Shown here piece by piece: positions 50,614-58,868 of a DNA stretch of 64,000 bases. Location of the stretch: the NCBI GenBank assembly GCA_044230315.1, contig JBGARJ010000003.1, positions 62,001 to 126,000 of the forward strand, in the 5' to 3' direction. The notes below the pieces were generated by a model. It saw nothing but the letters and a program-made list of their open reading frames with translations, searched no databases and was not told where the DNA came from. Both the position numbers and the translations under genes were made by a program. The stretch's first letter is position 1; the number at the start of each line of letters is the position of its first letter. The DNA is from M3007 sp044230315. Lineage in GTDB: Bacteria > Bacteroidota > Bacteroidia > Chitinophagales > Saprospiraceae.

Positions 50614-51561
50614 ATGAAAAAGACCTGCATCACACTCTTGTTTCCCCTCTTGGTATCAGCCGCGTACACCCAGGAATGTTATACCTACGGCCGGCAGAAG
50701 GGCATCGAAGCCTTTGCCAGGGGCGATTGCGCCGCCGCCCTGCAAATCTTCGAAGGCACATTGCAATGTCCCGACCTGCCCGCCGCCCACGACCTGCCGG
50801 ACTGGATACGCAAAGCTAAACAGTGCCTGAAACCCCGCGCGCCCCGCAAAACCGCGCCCCTCGTAGAACCCAAAACCAACGGCGCGGTACACTGGTCAGA
50901 AGGTTACGCAGAGGCAAAAGGACAGTGTATTATCGACCGGCAACGGTATCCGCTGGAAGCCCAGGCCGTGTTGAATGCCCAGCGCTGCGCCGAATTGGTG
51001 GCCAAAGCCAATTTGCTGGAATTGATCCAGGGCGTGCGGATCCGCCGCATTTCGCGCATGGAGGAATTCAAACCCGCCGGCGAAACCCTCGACGGCTGGA
51101 CGGACGGCTTGCTGCGCTATGCCCGCCCGGCCGGCGAGCCGGTCACGATGAAAGACGTGGTGGAGGTCACCGTGCAGGTACCGCTGAAATCCATCAGCCA
51201 GGCTGCGGTGCCGACCTCCGGTTTTTTGCCGCCCGTCGGGATGATAGCCGTTGCCGACACCGTGGAGCATTTTGTATTTGTTTCCGGCGATCTGGCCATG
51301 CCGGCGCTGTTTCCCGATTTCACCGACGAAAACGGCGCTCCGTTGTACGACGGCGCCGCGCGGTACCGGCAGACGGGCCGGCCGGCCGTACAGTGCACCC
51401 GGGCCGCCGAACCCGACTGGAGCGCCGGCGCCGAAATCACCGTTTATGCCGTGGCCGATGGCAGCCTGGGTGTGCGGAGCGCCGATTGGCCGTTGCTGCA
51501 AAACTGGCTCGAAGCGGCCGAAAAAGGTACGGGGCGGCCGGTGGTGTTGGTGTATCCGTGA
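50614..51561 (+). CDS. secreted protein with LPP20-like segment, function unknown
   Basis: 315 residues with signal peptide KKTCITLLFPLLVSAAYTQ. Residues about 20-75 hold paired Cys residues and a TPR-like helix pair (GIEAFARGDCAAALQIFEGT). The middle (LEAQAVLNAQRCAELVAKAN, LLELIQGVRIRRIS) resembles the LPP20 lipoprotein domain (A-x-x-A-R/Q-R...A-x-x-N-L-L-E-x-I-x-G-V-x-I). The C-terminal half is a predicted beta-rich domain. Co-transcribed with the EAD-like membrane protein, so the two may act as an envelope sensor pair. No firm family. Confidence 0.7.
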   Translation: MKKTCITLLFPLLVSAAYTQECYTYGRQKGIEAFARGDCAAALQIFEGTLQCPDLPAAHDLPDWIRKAKQCLKPRAPRKTAPLVEPKTNGAVHWSEGYAEAKGQCIIDRQRYPLEAQAVLNAQRCAELVAKANLLELIQGVRIRRISRMEEFKPAGETLDGWTDGLLRYARPAGEPVTMKDVVEVTVQVPLKSISQAAVPTSGFLPPVGMIAVADTVEHFVFVSGDLAMPALFPDFTDENGAPLYDGAARYRQTGRPAVQCTRAAEPDWSAGAEITVYAVADGSLGVRSADWPLLQNWLEAAEKGTGRPVVLVYP

Positions 51562-51740
51562 TTCGGGTCTATTTCCTTTTCATATCCCTGCGATCCATAG
51601 CCTTCAGCCTTTGGACAAATATTGGTCGGACGGAGTCCGGCATATGAACCTGAAACGCGGACAAAATCCTAGGGAATACCCTCCAGGTCCGAAGACCCGA
51701 AAGCGCACGAGGCAAGCCGGCAAATGGCGACGGCACGCCC

Positions 51741-53387
51741 TCACCCCTTCACCAACCCCACCGCCTTATCCTTCGGGTATTCTACCGAATAACTGAACCG
51801 CATTTTCTTGCTTTTGCCCGGCGGCACCTCCACCGTCCATTGCAGTTTGCCAAAATCTTCGGTGTATTGCGCCCCGTCGCGGTCTTCGAGGGTAACGGTG
51901 ATATCCTTTTGTTTGGACACCGGGATCTGATCGAGTACTTCGACGGTGACGGCTTGCGCCTTGTTGTTTTTGATCGAAATCTCGAACGTGTAGCTTTCCC
52001 GGACCTTGGAGCCGAAAATTTTCCGCCGCTCCTTAAAATCTTTGGGCTGCACGCGCTTGATCGTCAGTTGCTCGTCGCGGCCGAGCGAGAGCAGGAGGGT
52101 ATCGGCGGTGGTCTGCGGGTTCACCCAGGTCTGGCCCACGTAGGTATCCTGGAAGAAAATGTTGGCGGTACCCGGCAGCAGGTTGTATTGGCCGTAATCG
52201 GTCAGTTTGGCCAGCAGGAACACGGCGGCGTCCAGCTTCGGCACGGCGTGGTATTCGTAGGCGGCCGGCAGTTCTTTTTCATCCACTGTCACGATGTTTT
52301 CGTTGCCGTCGGCCAGGATATCCTGCGGAGCCGGCAAATCGAAATTGGTAACAAAATCAGCGGTTTCCGGCTCCAGAGGTTGTCCTTCGTGGTCCAAATC
52401 GGCGATTTTGGCCAACGCGTCTTTGGCGACGTCCGCTTTTATGTTCACTTGTTCCATTTGGTACACGTTGGCAGCGGCGCCGGCTGCCGGGGCGTCGTCC
52501 GAGCGGTAATAGGCCACCATGCGAAAATCGATAAACACGGGGTTGAGCACCGGCCGGTTGTTGTTGGCCAGCGGCTGCGCAGTCGACAGGTGCAGCAGCA
52601 CTGCTTTCCAATCGAAGCCGGTGCTGTTGCGCACACTGGCTTTATAGGTCAGTTGCAGCGGCTGATCGAGCCCGGCGGAGCGCAGGTCGTACAGCGGCGA
52701 CCAACTGGCATTTCCAACGAGGTACGTACAGGTAATTTCGAGCGATTGCGCGCTGGCTGCATTGACTTTCATTACGATCTCACCCGTTTGCCGGACGGCC
52801 TGAGGCTGAAGGCGCGTCAAGTCGTTTTTGATCTGGTCGACGCGCTCGCCAAGGCCGCGCTGGAGAATGGCAATTTGCTGTTGGCGGTCTTTGATCTCGC
52901 CTGTCCGTTGCCGGTAAAAAGCGCTCAATTCGCGAAGGTCATTGACGGTAAGGGTGGTCACCTGTCCGTTGGTTGAAGACGCTACACGCAACTGGTTTTT
53001 GCGCAGCAGGTCGGCTTCTTCGGCGAGCACATCGCGCTCGTTGTTGAGCCGCGTCAGATCGTCTCCGAGCTGCACCAGCGAATCGCGCAACACCTGGACG
53101 CGCGGGTTTTCGGGCGCCGGACCGGGGGTACGCAGTTGAAAAACAGCAGCGTTCAGCCGGGCGTCGCCTTTGATCCTGACTTGCAGACTATTGCCATTGA
53201 AAAACGGCGACAGGTTTTCAAAAACGACCTCGGAGGCGCCGGCGGGCACTTTTACCGTGGCGACACTGCTTATTTTGGCGCCGGAACGGTACACGGTCAC
53301 TTCAGCGGTTTTGGGCGTGACGGGGCCGGCAGCCGGCAAGGCCGAAACCCAGCCGCACAGGAGCAGGCTAGCAAGGATACTACGCAT
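51741..53387 (-). CDS. MuiA/DUF4139 family secreted protein
   Basis: 548 residues with signal peptide RSILASLLLCGWVSALPAA. The N-terminal beta-domain (AEVTVYRSGAKISSVATVKV, FENLSPFFNGNSLQVRIKGD) and central coiled coil (about 110-180) are as in mucoidy inhibitor MuiA proteins. The C-terminal DUF4139 domain shows NASWSPLYDLRSA, YKASVRNSTGFDWKAV and LLHLSTAQP, ending KMRFSYSVEYPKDK. The role in Bacteroidota is unknown. Periplasmic or surface. Neighbours give no functional link. Confidence 0.88.
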   Translation of the reverse strand: MRSILASLLLCGWVSALPAAGPVTPKTAEVTVYRSGAKISSVATVKVPAGASEVVFENLSPFFNGNSLQVRIKGDARLNAAVFQLRTPGPAPENPRVQVLRDSLVQLGDDLTRLNNERDVLAEEADLLRKNQLRVASSTNGQVTTLTVNDLRELSAFYRQRTGEIKDRQQQIAILQRGLGERVDQIKNDLTRLQPQAVRQTGEIVMKVNAASAQSLEITCTYLVGNASWSPLYDLRSAGLDQPLQLTYKASVRNSTGFDWKAVLLHLSTAQPLANNNRPVLNPVFIDFRMVAYYRSDDAPAAGAAANVYQMEQVNIKADVAKDALAKIADLDHEGQPLEPETADFVTNFDLPAPQDILADGNENIVTVDEKELPAAYEYHAVPKLDAAVFLLAKLTDYGQYNLLPGTANIFFQDTYVGQTWVNPQTTADTLLLSLGRDEQLTIKRVQPKDFKERRKIFGSKVRESYTFEISIKNNKAQAVTVEVLDQIPVSKQKDITVTLEDRDGAQYTEDFGKLQWTVEVPPGKSKKMRFSYSVEYPKDKAVGLVKG

Positions 53388-53522
53388 GGAAGGGATGTTT
53401 TATGTTGAAAATGGGTATGCAATTGGTAAAAACCGGCAGGGGATGCAAGTCAGTCCAAAAATGCACAGGCGTCGGTTTTAAACAGGCTCGATATTTCAAC
53501 CCTTTGCGCCAAACATCAGCGC

Positions 53523-54959
53523 TTATTGTTTTACTATCAACCGGCTTTCCGTCCGTCCGCCGACCGATACTGAAAACAGGTAAACACCGGCCGGCAGATC
53601 GCCAACGTCCAGCAACATGGCCTGCATTCCGGCCTGCAGCCACCGCGTTCCCCGGCGCACCGGTTCGCCCAGCATATTGAACATGGTCCACTGCACAACA
53701 CCCGAAACGGGGAGATTGAACCGGGCGGTTACCTGTTCCTGTACCGGGTTGGGCGTGAGCCTTAGCGCGGCGGACCACAAATTGAGTTCAGGACTCGCCG
53801 TCGTTGCCGGGCAAGACCAGCGCAACAACCGGATGCCCCCCTTTTTGGCGACGTACGGGCTGTTGATCGGACTCCAGATCTGCGCCAGCAGCACCAGGCT
53901 GTCGTTCACATCTACCCCCCACGCGACAATACTGTCCTTCGGCGCGCCGAACTGTCCGGACAAATGCGGGTGCAACGGATCGGCGATCGAATACGCAAGC
54001 ACTTCGGTGTCGGCCCCGGAGAGAAACAGCAGGCTGTCGTGGCAGGCCGTGGCGACCTGGTTGGTATGGCCGGGCCGCCCGTCCCAGTTGGATTTGTTGC
54101 AATTCCAGGGGTTGATCCACGCGGCGCTCTGCGGTTGGGCTGGATCGGTGATGTCCACCACTTCGAAGCCGCAGTAATCGACGGCTGCAAAGAGGTAGTG
54201 CCCGGCGATCGCAGCCGTGTTGTACGCGGGCTGCGCGGCGGCATCCAGGGTGGTATTGATGTATTTAACCGCTTCGACGGGGTTTTTATCGTCGGACACG
54301 TCAACCAGCCGCAAGCCCCCTGCGTCGAAACAGGTCCACAATTCCTGGTTCCGGAGGGCGAACCCTCGGGCATGCGGCACCGAAAACAGCCCGGGCGGCG
54401 TGGGCCAGTTGAGATCCAAAGCAACATGCGACACGTATTTTGGAGCATTCGCGATGGAGACATCGATCAGTACCACCCCCTTATCCATGGCGCCGAGGTA
54501 GGCGCGGTCGCCGGCTACCCGCACGGCTGCGCTGCCCTTGTTGAATGCCGTATCGCTCCATTGCCCCAGTATGGTGGCTTGCGCGGGGTTTTCTACGTCT
54601 ACGATGGCCAGGCCCGCGCGTTGGGGCGGGAAACCTTCGAAATCGCCGAGCGAAACGTACAGGTAACGGCCTTGCTGGATCAGGTCGGTGGGTTTCAGCC
54701 CCTGAAAGTTTTGCACGCTCAGGGTGCGCACCGGCTGAATGGCAGCGGCGTTGGAATAGTCGAAAATGACGACGCCGTTTTCTTTGCCGGCCGTGTAGAT
54801 CAGCGGCCGGCCCAGGCGGTCGAAGCGGGCGGTATAGGCGGAAAAGGGTGGGGGAAACGGGTATTCAGCCACGGGGGTGAACAACACCGTATCGGCCTGC
54901 GCCAGGAGCTGGGGCAAATAAAGCATCCAAATTGCAATTGCAGTAGTAAAGGCTTTCAT
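53523..54959 (-). CDS. LVIVD-repeat beta-propeller protein with T9SS type A domain
   Basis: 478 residues from the ATG at 54959. Signal peptide AIAIWMLYLPQLLAQA. Repeats of the LVIVD type follow (GVVIFDYSNAAA, AGLAIVDVENPAQATILGQW, KGVVLIDVSIANAPKYVSHV, GGLRLVDVSDDKNPVEAVKY, CGFEVVDITDPAQPQSAAWI), about one blade per 45-60 residues, forming a propeller. The C-terminus is a T9SS type A sorting domain (LTPNPVQEQVTARF...LPAGVYLFSVSVGGRTESRL). Surface-exposed or secreted. Likely a binding protein; ligand unknown. Confidence 0.88.
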   Translation of the reverse strand: MKAFTTAIAIWMLYLPQLLAQADTVLFTPVAEYPFPPPFSAYTARFDRLGRPLIYTAGKENGVVIFDYSNAAAIQPVRTLSVQNFQGLKPTDLIQQGRYLYVSLGDFEGFPPQRAGLAIVDVENPAQATILGQWSDTAFNKGSAAVRVAGDRAYLGAMDKGVVLIDVSIANAPKYVSHVALDLNWPTPPGLFSVPHARGFALRNQELWTCFDAGGLRLVDVSDDKNPVEAVKYINTTLDAAAQPAYNTAAIAGHYLFAAVDYCGFEVVDITDPAQPQSAAWINPWNCNKSNWDGRPGHTNQVATACHDSLLFLSGADTEVLAYSIADPLHPHLSGQFGAPKDSIVAWGVDVNDSLVLLAQIWSPINSPYVAKKGGIRLLRWSCPATTASPELNLWSAALRLTPNPVQEQVTARFNLPVSGVVQWTMFNMLGEPVRRGTRWLQAGMQAMLLDVGDLPAGVYLFSVSVGGRTESRLIVKQ

Positions 54960-55072
54960 GTCGGGAGCTTTGGCGTACGTTTGAGATGTTAATATTCCAA
55001 AATGGTGCGGAATGTGGGGTGAAATGCCGGATTTTTGACCCGCTTGAACCAGGACGGAAATTAAACGCACAG

Positions 55073-55573
55073 ATGAAAGCAGTATTTTTTGGCGCGGCTG
55101 CAGCGGTTGTGCTGGCGTGTTGCACCCCGAAGCCGGAACAGCCGCCCGTTGATCTGTATCAACAACTGATGACGCCCGATCTCCCTTTCGACTCGGCCTT
55201 TGCTGCCCAATTGGGCGCCGACCCGTATGGCATGCGATTGTATGTGCTGGCCTTTCTGAAAAAAGGCCCTAACCGGGACCAAGATTCACTGACGGCGGCT
55301 AATTTGCAGAAAGCCCACCTGGAGAACATCGGCAGGATGGCGAAAGCCGGCAAATTGGTCGTGGCAGGACCCTTTCTCGACGACGGTGACGTGCGCGGCA
55401 TTTATGTATTCAATGTGGCCACCGTGGAAGAAGCCCGGGCCCTGACCGAAACGGATCCCGCCATACAGGCCGGCCGGCTGACCATGGAACTTCACCCCTG
55501 GTATTGTTCCGCCATCTTGCCGCTGATTGGACCCCTGCACCAGCGCTTGCAGCAAAAAAAGATTACCGAATAA
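55073..55573 (+). CDS. YciI-domain lipoprotein
   Basis: 166 residues from the ATG at 55073. Lipoprotein signal KAVFFGAAAAVVLACC with a lipobox LAC-C. The YciI-like ferredoxin-fold domain covers about residues 53-150: LYVLAFLKKGPNRDQDS, AHLENIGRMAKAGKLVVAGP (conserved His, Gly-Pro), VEEARALTETDPAIQAGRL (conserved Asp-Pro). YciI proteins are usually cytoplasmic, so an exported lipid-anchored version is a variant. Activity unknown. Confidence 0.85.
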   Translation: MKAVFFGAAAAVVLACCTPKPEQPPVDLYQQLMTPDLPFDSAFAAQLGADPYGMRLYVLAFLKKGPNRDQDSLTAANLQKAHLENIGRMAKAGKLVVAGPFLDDGDVRGIYVFNVATVEEARALTETDPAIQAGRLTMELHPWYCSAILPLIGPLHQRLQQKKITE

Positions 55574-55629
55574 GCGCTATTCAGCCTCAAACAGATCCGT
55601 CACGCAACCCGAATCAGCTTTTTACCGTA

Positions 55630-56193
55630 ATGGAAGGGATAATCGATCCAGTGGATATCGTACCGATCATAGAGGGTTGTCGCCAAAACAAACGGGCAAG
55701 CCAGCACCGGCTGTATGCCTTGTTTTACAATTATGCCATGACGATCGCCCGCCGCTACACGGGCAACCTGGAAGCCTCCGAAGAGGTCGTAAACGACGCT
55801 TTTTTTAAAGTGTTTACCAAGATTAATCTTTATTCCGGCGAACAACCTTTTCGGTTCTGGTTCCGCCGGGTGCTCATCAATACGGCCATCGACCATATGC
55901 GGACCAAGATCAACACCCCTGTGTTGACGGAACTGCAACCCTGGCATGATTCGGAATCGGAGCCAGGAATTGTCGAAGACCTTACCCGGGAACAGATTAT
56001 TGCTTTACTCGATCACCTGCCGCCGGGCTACCGCGCGGTGTTCAACTTATTCGTGGTGGATGGCTACTCGCACGAGGAAATCGCCGAATTATTGAGCATC
56101 AGCGTCGGGACGTCCAAATCGAACCTGGCACGCGCACGGCAACATTTGAAAGGGATTTTTTCTAATGATTTTGAATTTACACGGAAGATATGA
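55630..56193 (+). CDS. ECF RNA polymerase sigma factor
   Basis: 187 residues from the ATG at 55630. Region 2: RLYALFYNYAMTIARRYTGN, LEASEEVVNDAFFKVFTKIN and FRFWFRRVLINTAIDHMR. Region 4: LDHLPPGYRAVFNLFVVDGY, SHEEIAELLSISVGTSKSNL. The layout and length fit ECF sigma-70 factors of Bacteroidota. Its stop overlaps the ATG of the next gene (ATGA), the usual place for an anti-sigma or regulatory membrane partner. Target promoters unknown. Confidence 0.93.
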   Translation: MEGIIDPVDIVPIIEGCRQNKRASQHRLYALFYNYAMTIARRYTGNLEASEEVVNDAFFKVFTKINLYSGEQPFRFWFRRVLINTAIDHMRTKINTPVLTELQPWHDSESEPGIVEDLTREQIIALLDHLPPGYRAVFNLFVVDGYSHEEIAELLSISVGTSKSNLARARQHLKGIFSNDFEFTRKI

Positions 56194-57554
56194 GCGATTT
56201 TGACAAGTTTTTTGCAGAAAGGCTCAACGAAGAAGCCGAATTCCCGCGACAGGAAAAGAACTGGAAGGCGCTCTCCCAGCGACTTCACCTGTACTACGCT
56301 GCAGCCGGTACTACCGCCGTCGTTTCGCACCTGGTCTACTGGAAAGCGGCCGCCGCCACCTTCATCCTGGTGTCGGGTCTGCTGATGTGGAAGCTCCGTT
56401 CGGTGCAGCAGGACAACGCCGCATTGCGCAAAGAGGTGGCCGAATGGCGGGAAAAAAGCACGGCGCGCAGCCCCGTTGCGTCAACTGCGCCCTCCGGCCT
56501 GCCCGCCACTCCCGGTTCGGGCCCGGCGGGCGCTGAAACGCAGGGTGTGACACCCGCTCCTGCTTCGGGGTCAATATCAGAAACCCCGTACCGACATTCG
56601 GACACGCCGGATGCCACAACGTCAACCTCCTCCTCCGCTGCCCCATCTGCCGGCGCTCACCGTTCTAAATTCAACGCCTATCGCAAACACCTTACACCAG
56701 CCACTACCCCGGAAACCGAAACCGCAAACGCCAATACCGTGCTGACTCCGGAACAACCGGCCAGTACCGCGGCGCCCGATTCTCTTCAAACAAGGGTGGC
56801 CGGGCAAACCGGCCTGGCTGGTCTCGACCTGCTGCCCGGCGCTGCAGGGCAGGTTACCGGACCAATGCAAAAACGCCTGCTGACCATGCCGGTTGCCGCT
56901 CCGTCGGCTGCCGCCCCGCCCCTTATTCGCCCGTTCCGGGAAGACAAAAGCCGGTTCCGGATAGGTACCCAACTGGTTGTGTCGGCGCCGTTAACCAAGG
57001 ATGCCGGTATTACGTTGCCCAAAGGAGCCGGCCTGAATGCCGAATTTTCGCCCTTGCGCAACCTGTGGCTGACGGCTTCGGCCGAGTGGATGTCGTTTGA
57101 TGTACATGTCGTCGACTCCGTGCCCAGGCACTACCTGCCGCACAATCCCCCGAAACCACCCAAACCCGATCATGAGTTAGTCAATGTGGAAGGCAGCCCG
57201 CGTTACCAGCAATACGCGCTTGGGCTGCGGTATCGGCTGCCCCTGCGTTTTTGGGTGCAGCCCACCGTGCGCGTCGCCCACTCCTGGGTGCATGAAACGC
57301 CCAGTATATTCAGTTTCGAATTTGAAGAAGATGACCACGGGAGCCCCGGCCCTAAACCGCCGAAATCCGAGTTTATCGCGGTCCGTACATCATCCGCCTG
57401 GCTGAATAGCGTCTGGCGAGTCGGCGTCGGACTGGAGCATAACACACCGCGTTGGGCCTTTCAGATCGGACTCGATTATGTGCCCAACCAGGCCATATCC
57501 AAACCGTTTACCGACGCCCTGCTCGTCCAAACCGGCGTGCAGTACAAGTTTTGA
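56190..57554 (+). CDS. TM/linker/beta-barrel-like protein coupled to ECF sigma
   Basis: 454 residues. The N-terminal 45 residues are charged and cytoplasmic-like (SDFDKFFAERLNEEAEFPRQ). One TM helix follows (AAAATFILVSGLLMWKL, about 53-69), then a Pro/Thr/Ser/Ala-rich linker (about 90-235). The C-terminal half (about 245-454) has alternating strands like an outer-membrane beta-barrel (RFRIGTQLVVSAPL, LWLTASAEWMSFDV, YQQYALGLRYRLPLRFWVQP) and ends VQTGVQYKF with a terminal Phe, typical of barrel proteins. The position and N-terminus suggest an anti-sigma role. One chain bridging inner and outer membrane would be remarkable. No classical zinc anti-sigma motif. Confidence 0.75.
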   Translation: MSDFDKFFAERLNEEAEFPRQEKNWKALSQRLHLYYAAAGTTAVVSHLVYWKAAAATFILVSGLLMWKLRSVQQDNAALRKEVAEWREKSTARSPVASTAPSGLPATPGSGPAGAETQGVTPAPASGSISETPYRHSDTPDATTSTSSSAAPSAGAHRSKFNAYRKHLTPATTPETETANANTVLTPEQPASTAAPDSLQTRVAGQTGLAGLDLLPGAAGQVTGPMQKRLLTMPVAAPSAAAPPLIRPFREDKSRFRIGTQLVVSAPLTKDAGITLPKGAGLNAEFSPLRNLWLTASAEWMSFDVHVVDSVPRHYLPHNPPKPPKPDHELVNVEGSPRYQQYALGLRYRLPLRFWVQPTVRVAHSWVHETPSIFSFEFEEDDHGSPGPKPPKSEFIAVRTSSAWLNSVWRVGVGLEHNTPRWAFQIGLDYVPNQAISKPFTDALLVQTGVQYKF

Positions 57555-57737
57555 TAATAATAGCAGATTGGCTTTCAAAATGTTTATTATCAATCTATTA
57601 CGCTGTTTCGAAAACGCACGACCTGAATTTTTAAACTTATTTTTAATCACGGGTACGCAACCGGAAAGAATGAAAACCCGTGCTGTCTGGCAACAAAGCG
57701 ATTTTGCTTTTTGAATTCCAAACTCACGTGTTTTTTA

Positions 57738-58286
57738 ATGAAAAAATTTCTTTTGTTTTCCGGCCTGATGGCTTTCGTCATCCTGTACTCCTGCCAGAAG
57801 GATGCGCTGCCTTCAACCGACCTGGCGCAAAGCGGACTGACCGTTACAGCGCGCGGCGGCGACGATTCCACCCACGTTGATTCCACCGGCCATCATCACC
57901 ACCATCCGCATCCGCTGGACTCGCTTTCGCACCTGCCCTGCGATTCCACCAATCATTTCCCATTCGATTCGCTCGGACATCACCACATGGACAGCACGGG
58001 GCATGTTCCGCATGATTCCACCTGGACGCATCACGGCGACGGCCACCCGCACGGACCACATCCGGGCGGCGGCACGCCTGGCGATGGCTGTCACGTGCCA
58101 CCGGCGCTGATCACGATCGCCGAATTGCCGCAGGCGGCGCAGGATTGGCTGATCGCTAACCAATCGGGCGCTACGGTGGAGAAAGTGGTGAAATTTACCA
58201 AAGCGGACTGCACGGTTTGGTACGCAGTCAAAATACAGGGTAGCGATTTGATCCGGTTTGACGCCGACGGGAATAAGATCAATTAA
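57738..58286 (+). CDS. His-rich lipoprotein with PepSY-like C-terminus
   Basis: 182 residues from the ATG at 57738. Lipoprotein signal KKFLLFSGLMAFVILYSC with the lipobox Cys near residue 18. Residues about 40-115 are very rich in His (about 19 in 70 residues) arranged around a recurring D-S-T/L unit (DSTHVDSTG, LDSLSH, CDSTNH, FDSLGH, MDSTGH, HDSTWT). The C-terminal segment (IAELPQAAQDWLIANQSGAT, VEKVVKFTKADCTVWYAVKI) resembles PepSY-like domains. A metal-binding envelope protein (Zn, Cu or Ni) is likely. It follows the sigma/barrel pair after 183 bases. Confidence 0.82.
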   Translation: MKKFLLFSGLMAFVILYSCQKDALPSTDLAQSGLTVTARGGDDSTHVDSTGHHHHHPHPLDSLSHLPCDSTNHFPFDSLGHHHMDSTGHVPHDSTWTHHGDGHPHGPHPGGGTPGDGCHVPPALITIAELPQAAQDWLIANQSGATVEKVVKFTKADCTVWYAVKIQGSDLIRFDADGNKIN

Positions 58287-58456
58287 GCACATGTTTGGGT
58301 TTTCGCTTCAGCATGAAATTTCAAACTTGATTTAAAGATTCATCATAAGCATTTGGATTGTTCTCCCGCGTCTCCCGTTCCGTTTCGGAATTGGGAGACG
58401 CATTTTCAGGGGGCTGCCATTCAACCTGTATCATTTACCATTCCATTCAAATAAAC

Positions 58457-58843
58457 ATGAAAAAAGGCTCTGTTATAGTCCTCCTTTTAGCCAATATTCT
58501 GCTGATAATTTTCGCTTGTGCGAAAGACCCGGGGAGCACCGATTATGCGTCTGCTGCGGATTGCAGCGGGATCGATGCCCAGAACAACTCTTACTCCAAC
58601 AGTATCAAAGCCATCCTCAATGCCGAGTGCGCCACGAGCGGTTGTCATGATGCTTTCACGGCCGAACGCGGCGTCAATTTGAGCACCTATGCCGGCGCCA
58701 GGACGGGATTTGAAAGCCAAAACTGCCTGTGTTCGGTGCACCACGGCAGTTTGTGTAACCCCATGCCGCAAGGCCGCGCCAAGCTGGATGATGCTACCTT
58801 GCAAAAAATCGATTGTTGGGTCAAGAACGGATATATTCAATAG
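58457..58843 (+). CDS. small lipoprotein with CX4CH c-type haem-like motif
   Basis: 128 residues from the ATG at 58457. Signal SVIVLLLANILLIIFAC with lipobox FAC. The core is LNAECATSGCHDAFTAERGV (CX4CH) and CNPMPQGRAKLDDATLQKID, which supplies a likely distal Met, followed by CWVKNGYIQ. This is the layout of small cytochrome-c-like domains common in Bacteroidota. If haem is bound the 4-residue spacing is a minority variant. The next gene, 25 bases on, carries the same CA-x-SGCH string, so the two are probably linked. Confidence 0.82.
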   Translation: MKKGSVIVLLLANILLIIFACAKDPGSTDYASAADCSGIDAQNNSYSNSIKAILNAECATSGCHDAFTAERGVNLSTYAGARTGFESQNCLCSVHHGSLCNPMPQGRAKLDDATLQKIDCWVKNGYIQ

Positions 58844-58868
58844 TTAACCTGCTTTCCACATTGCTTTT

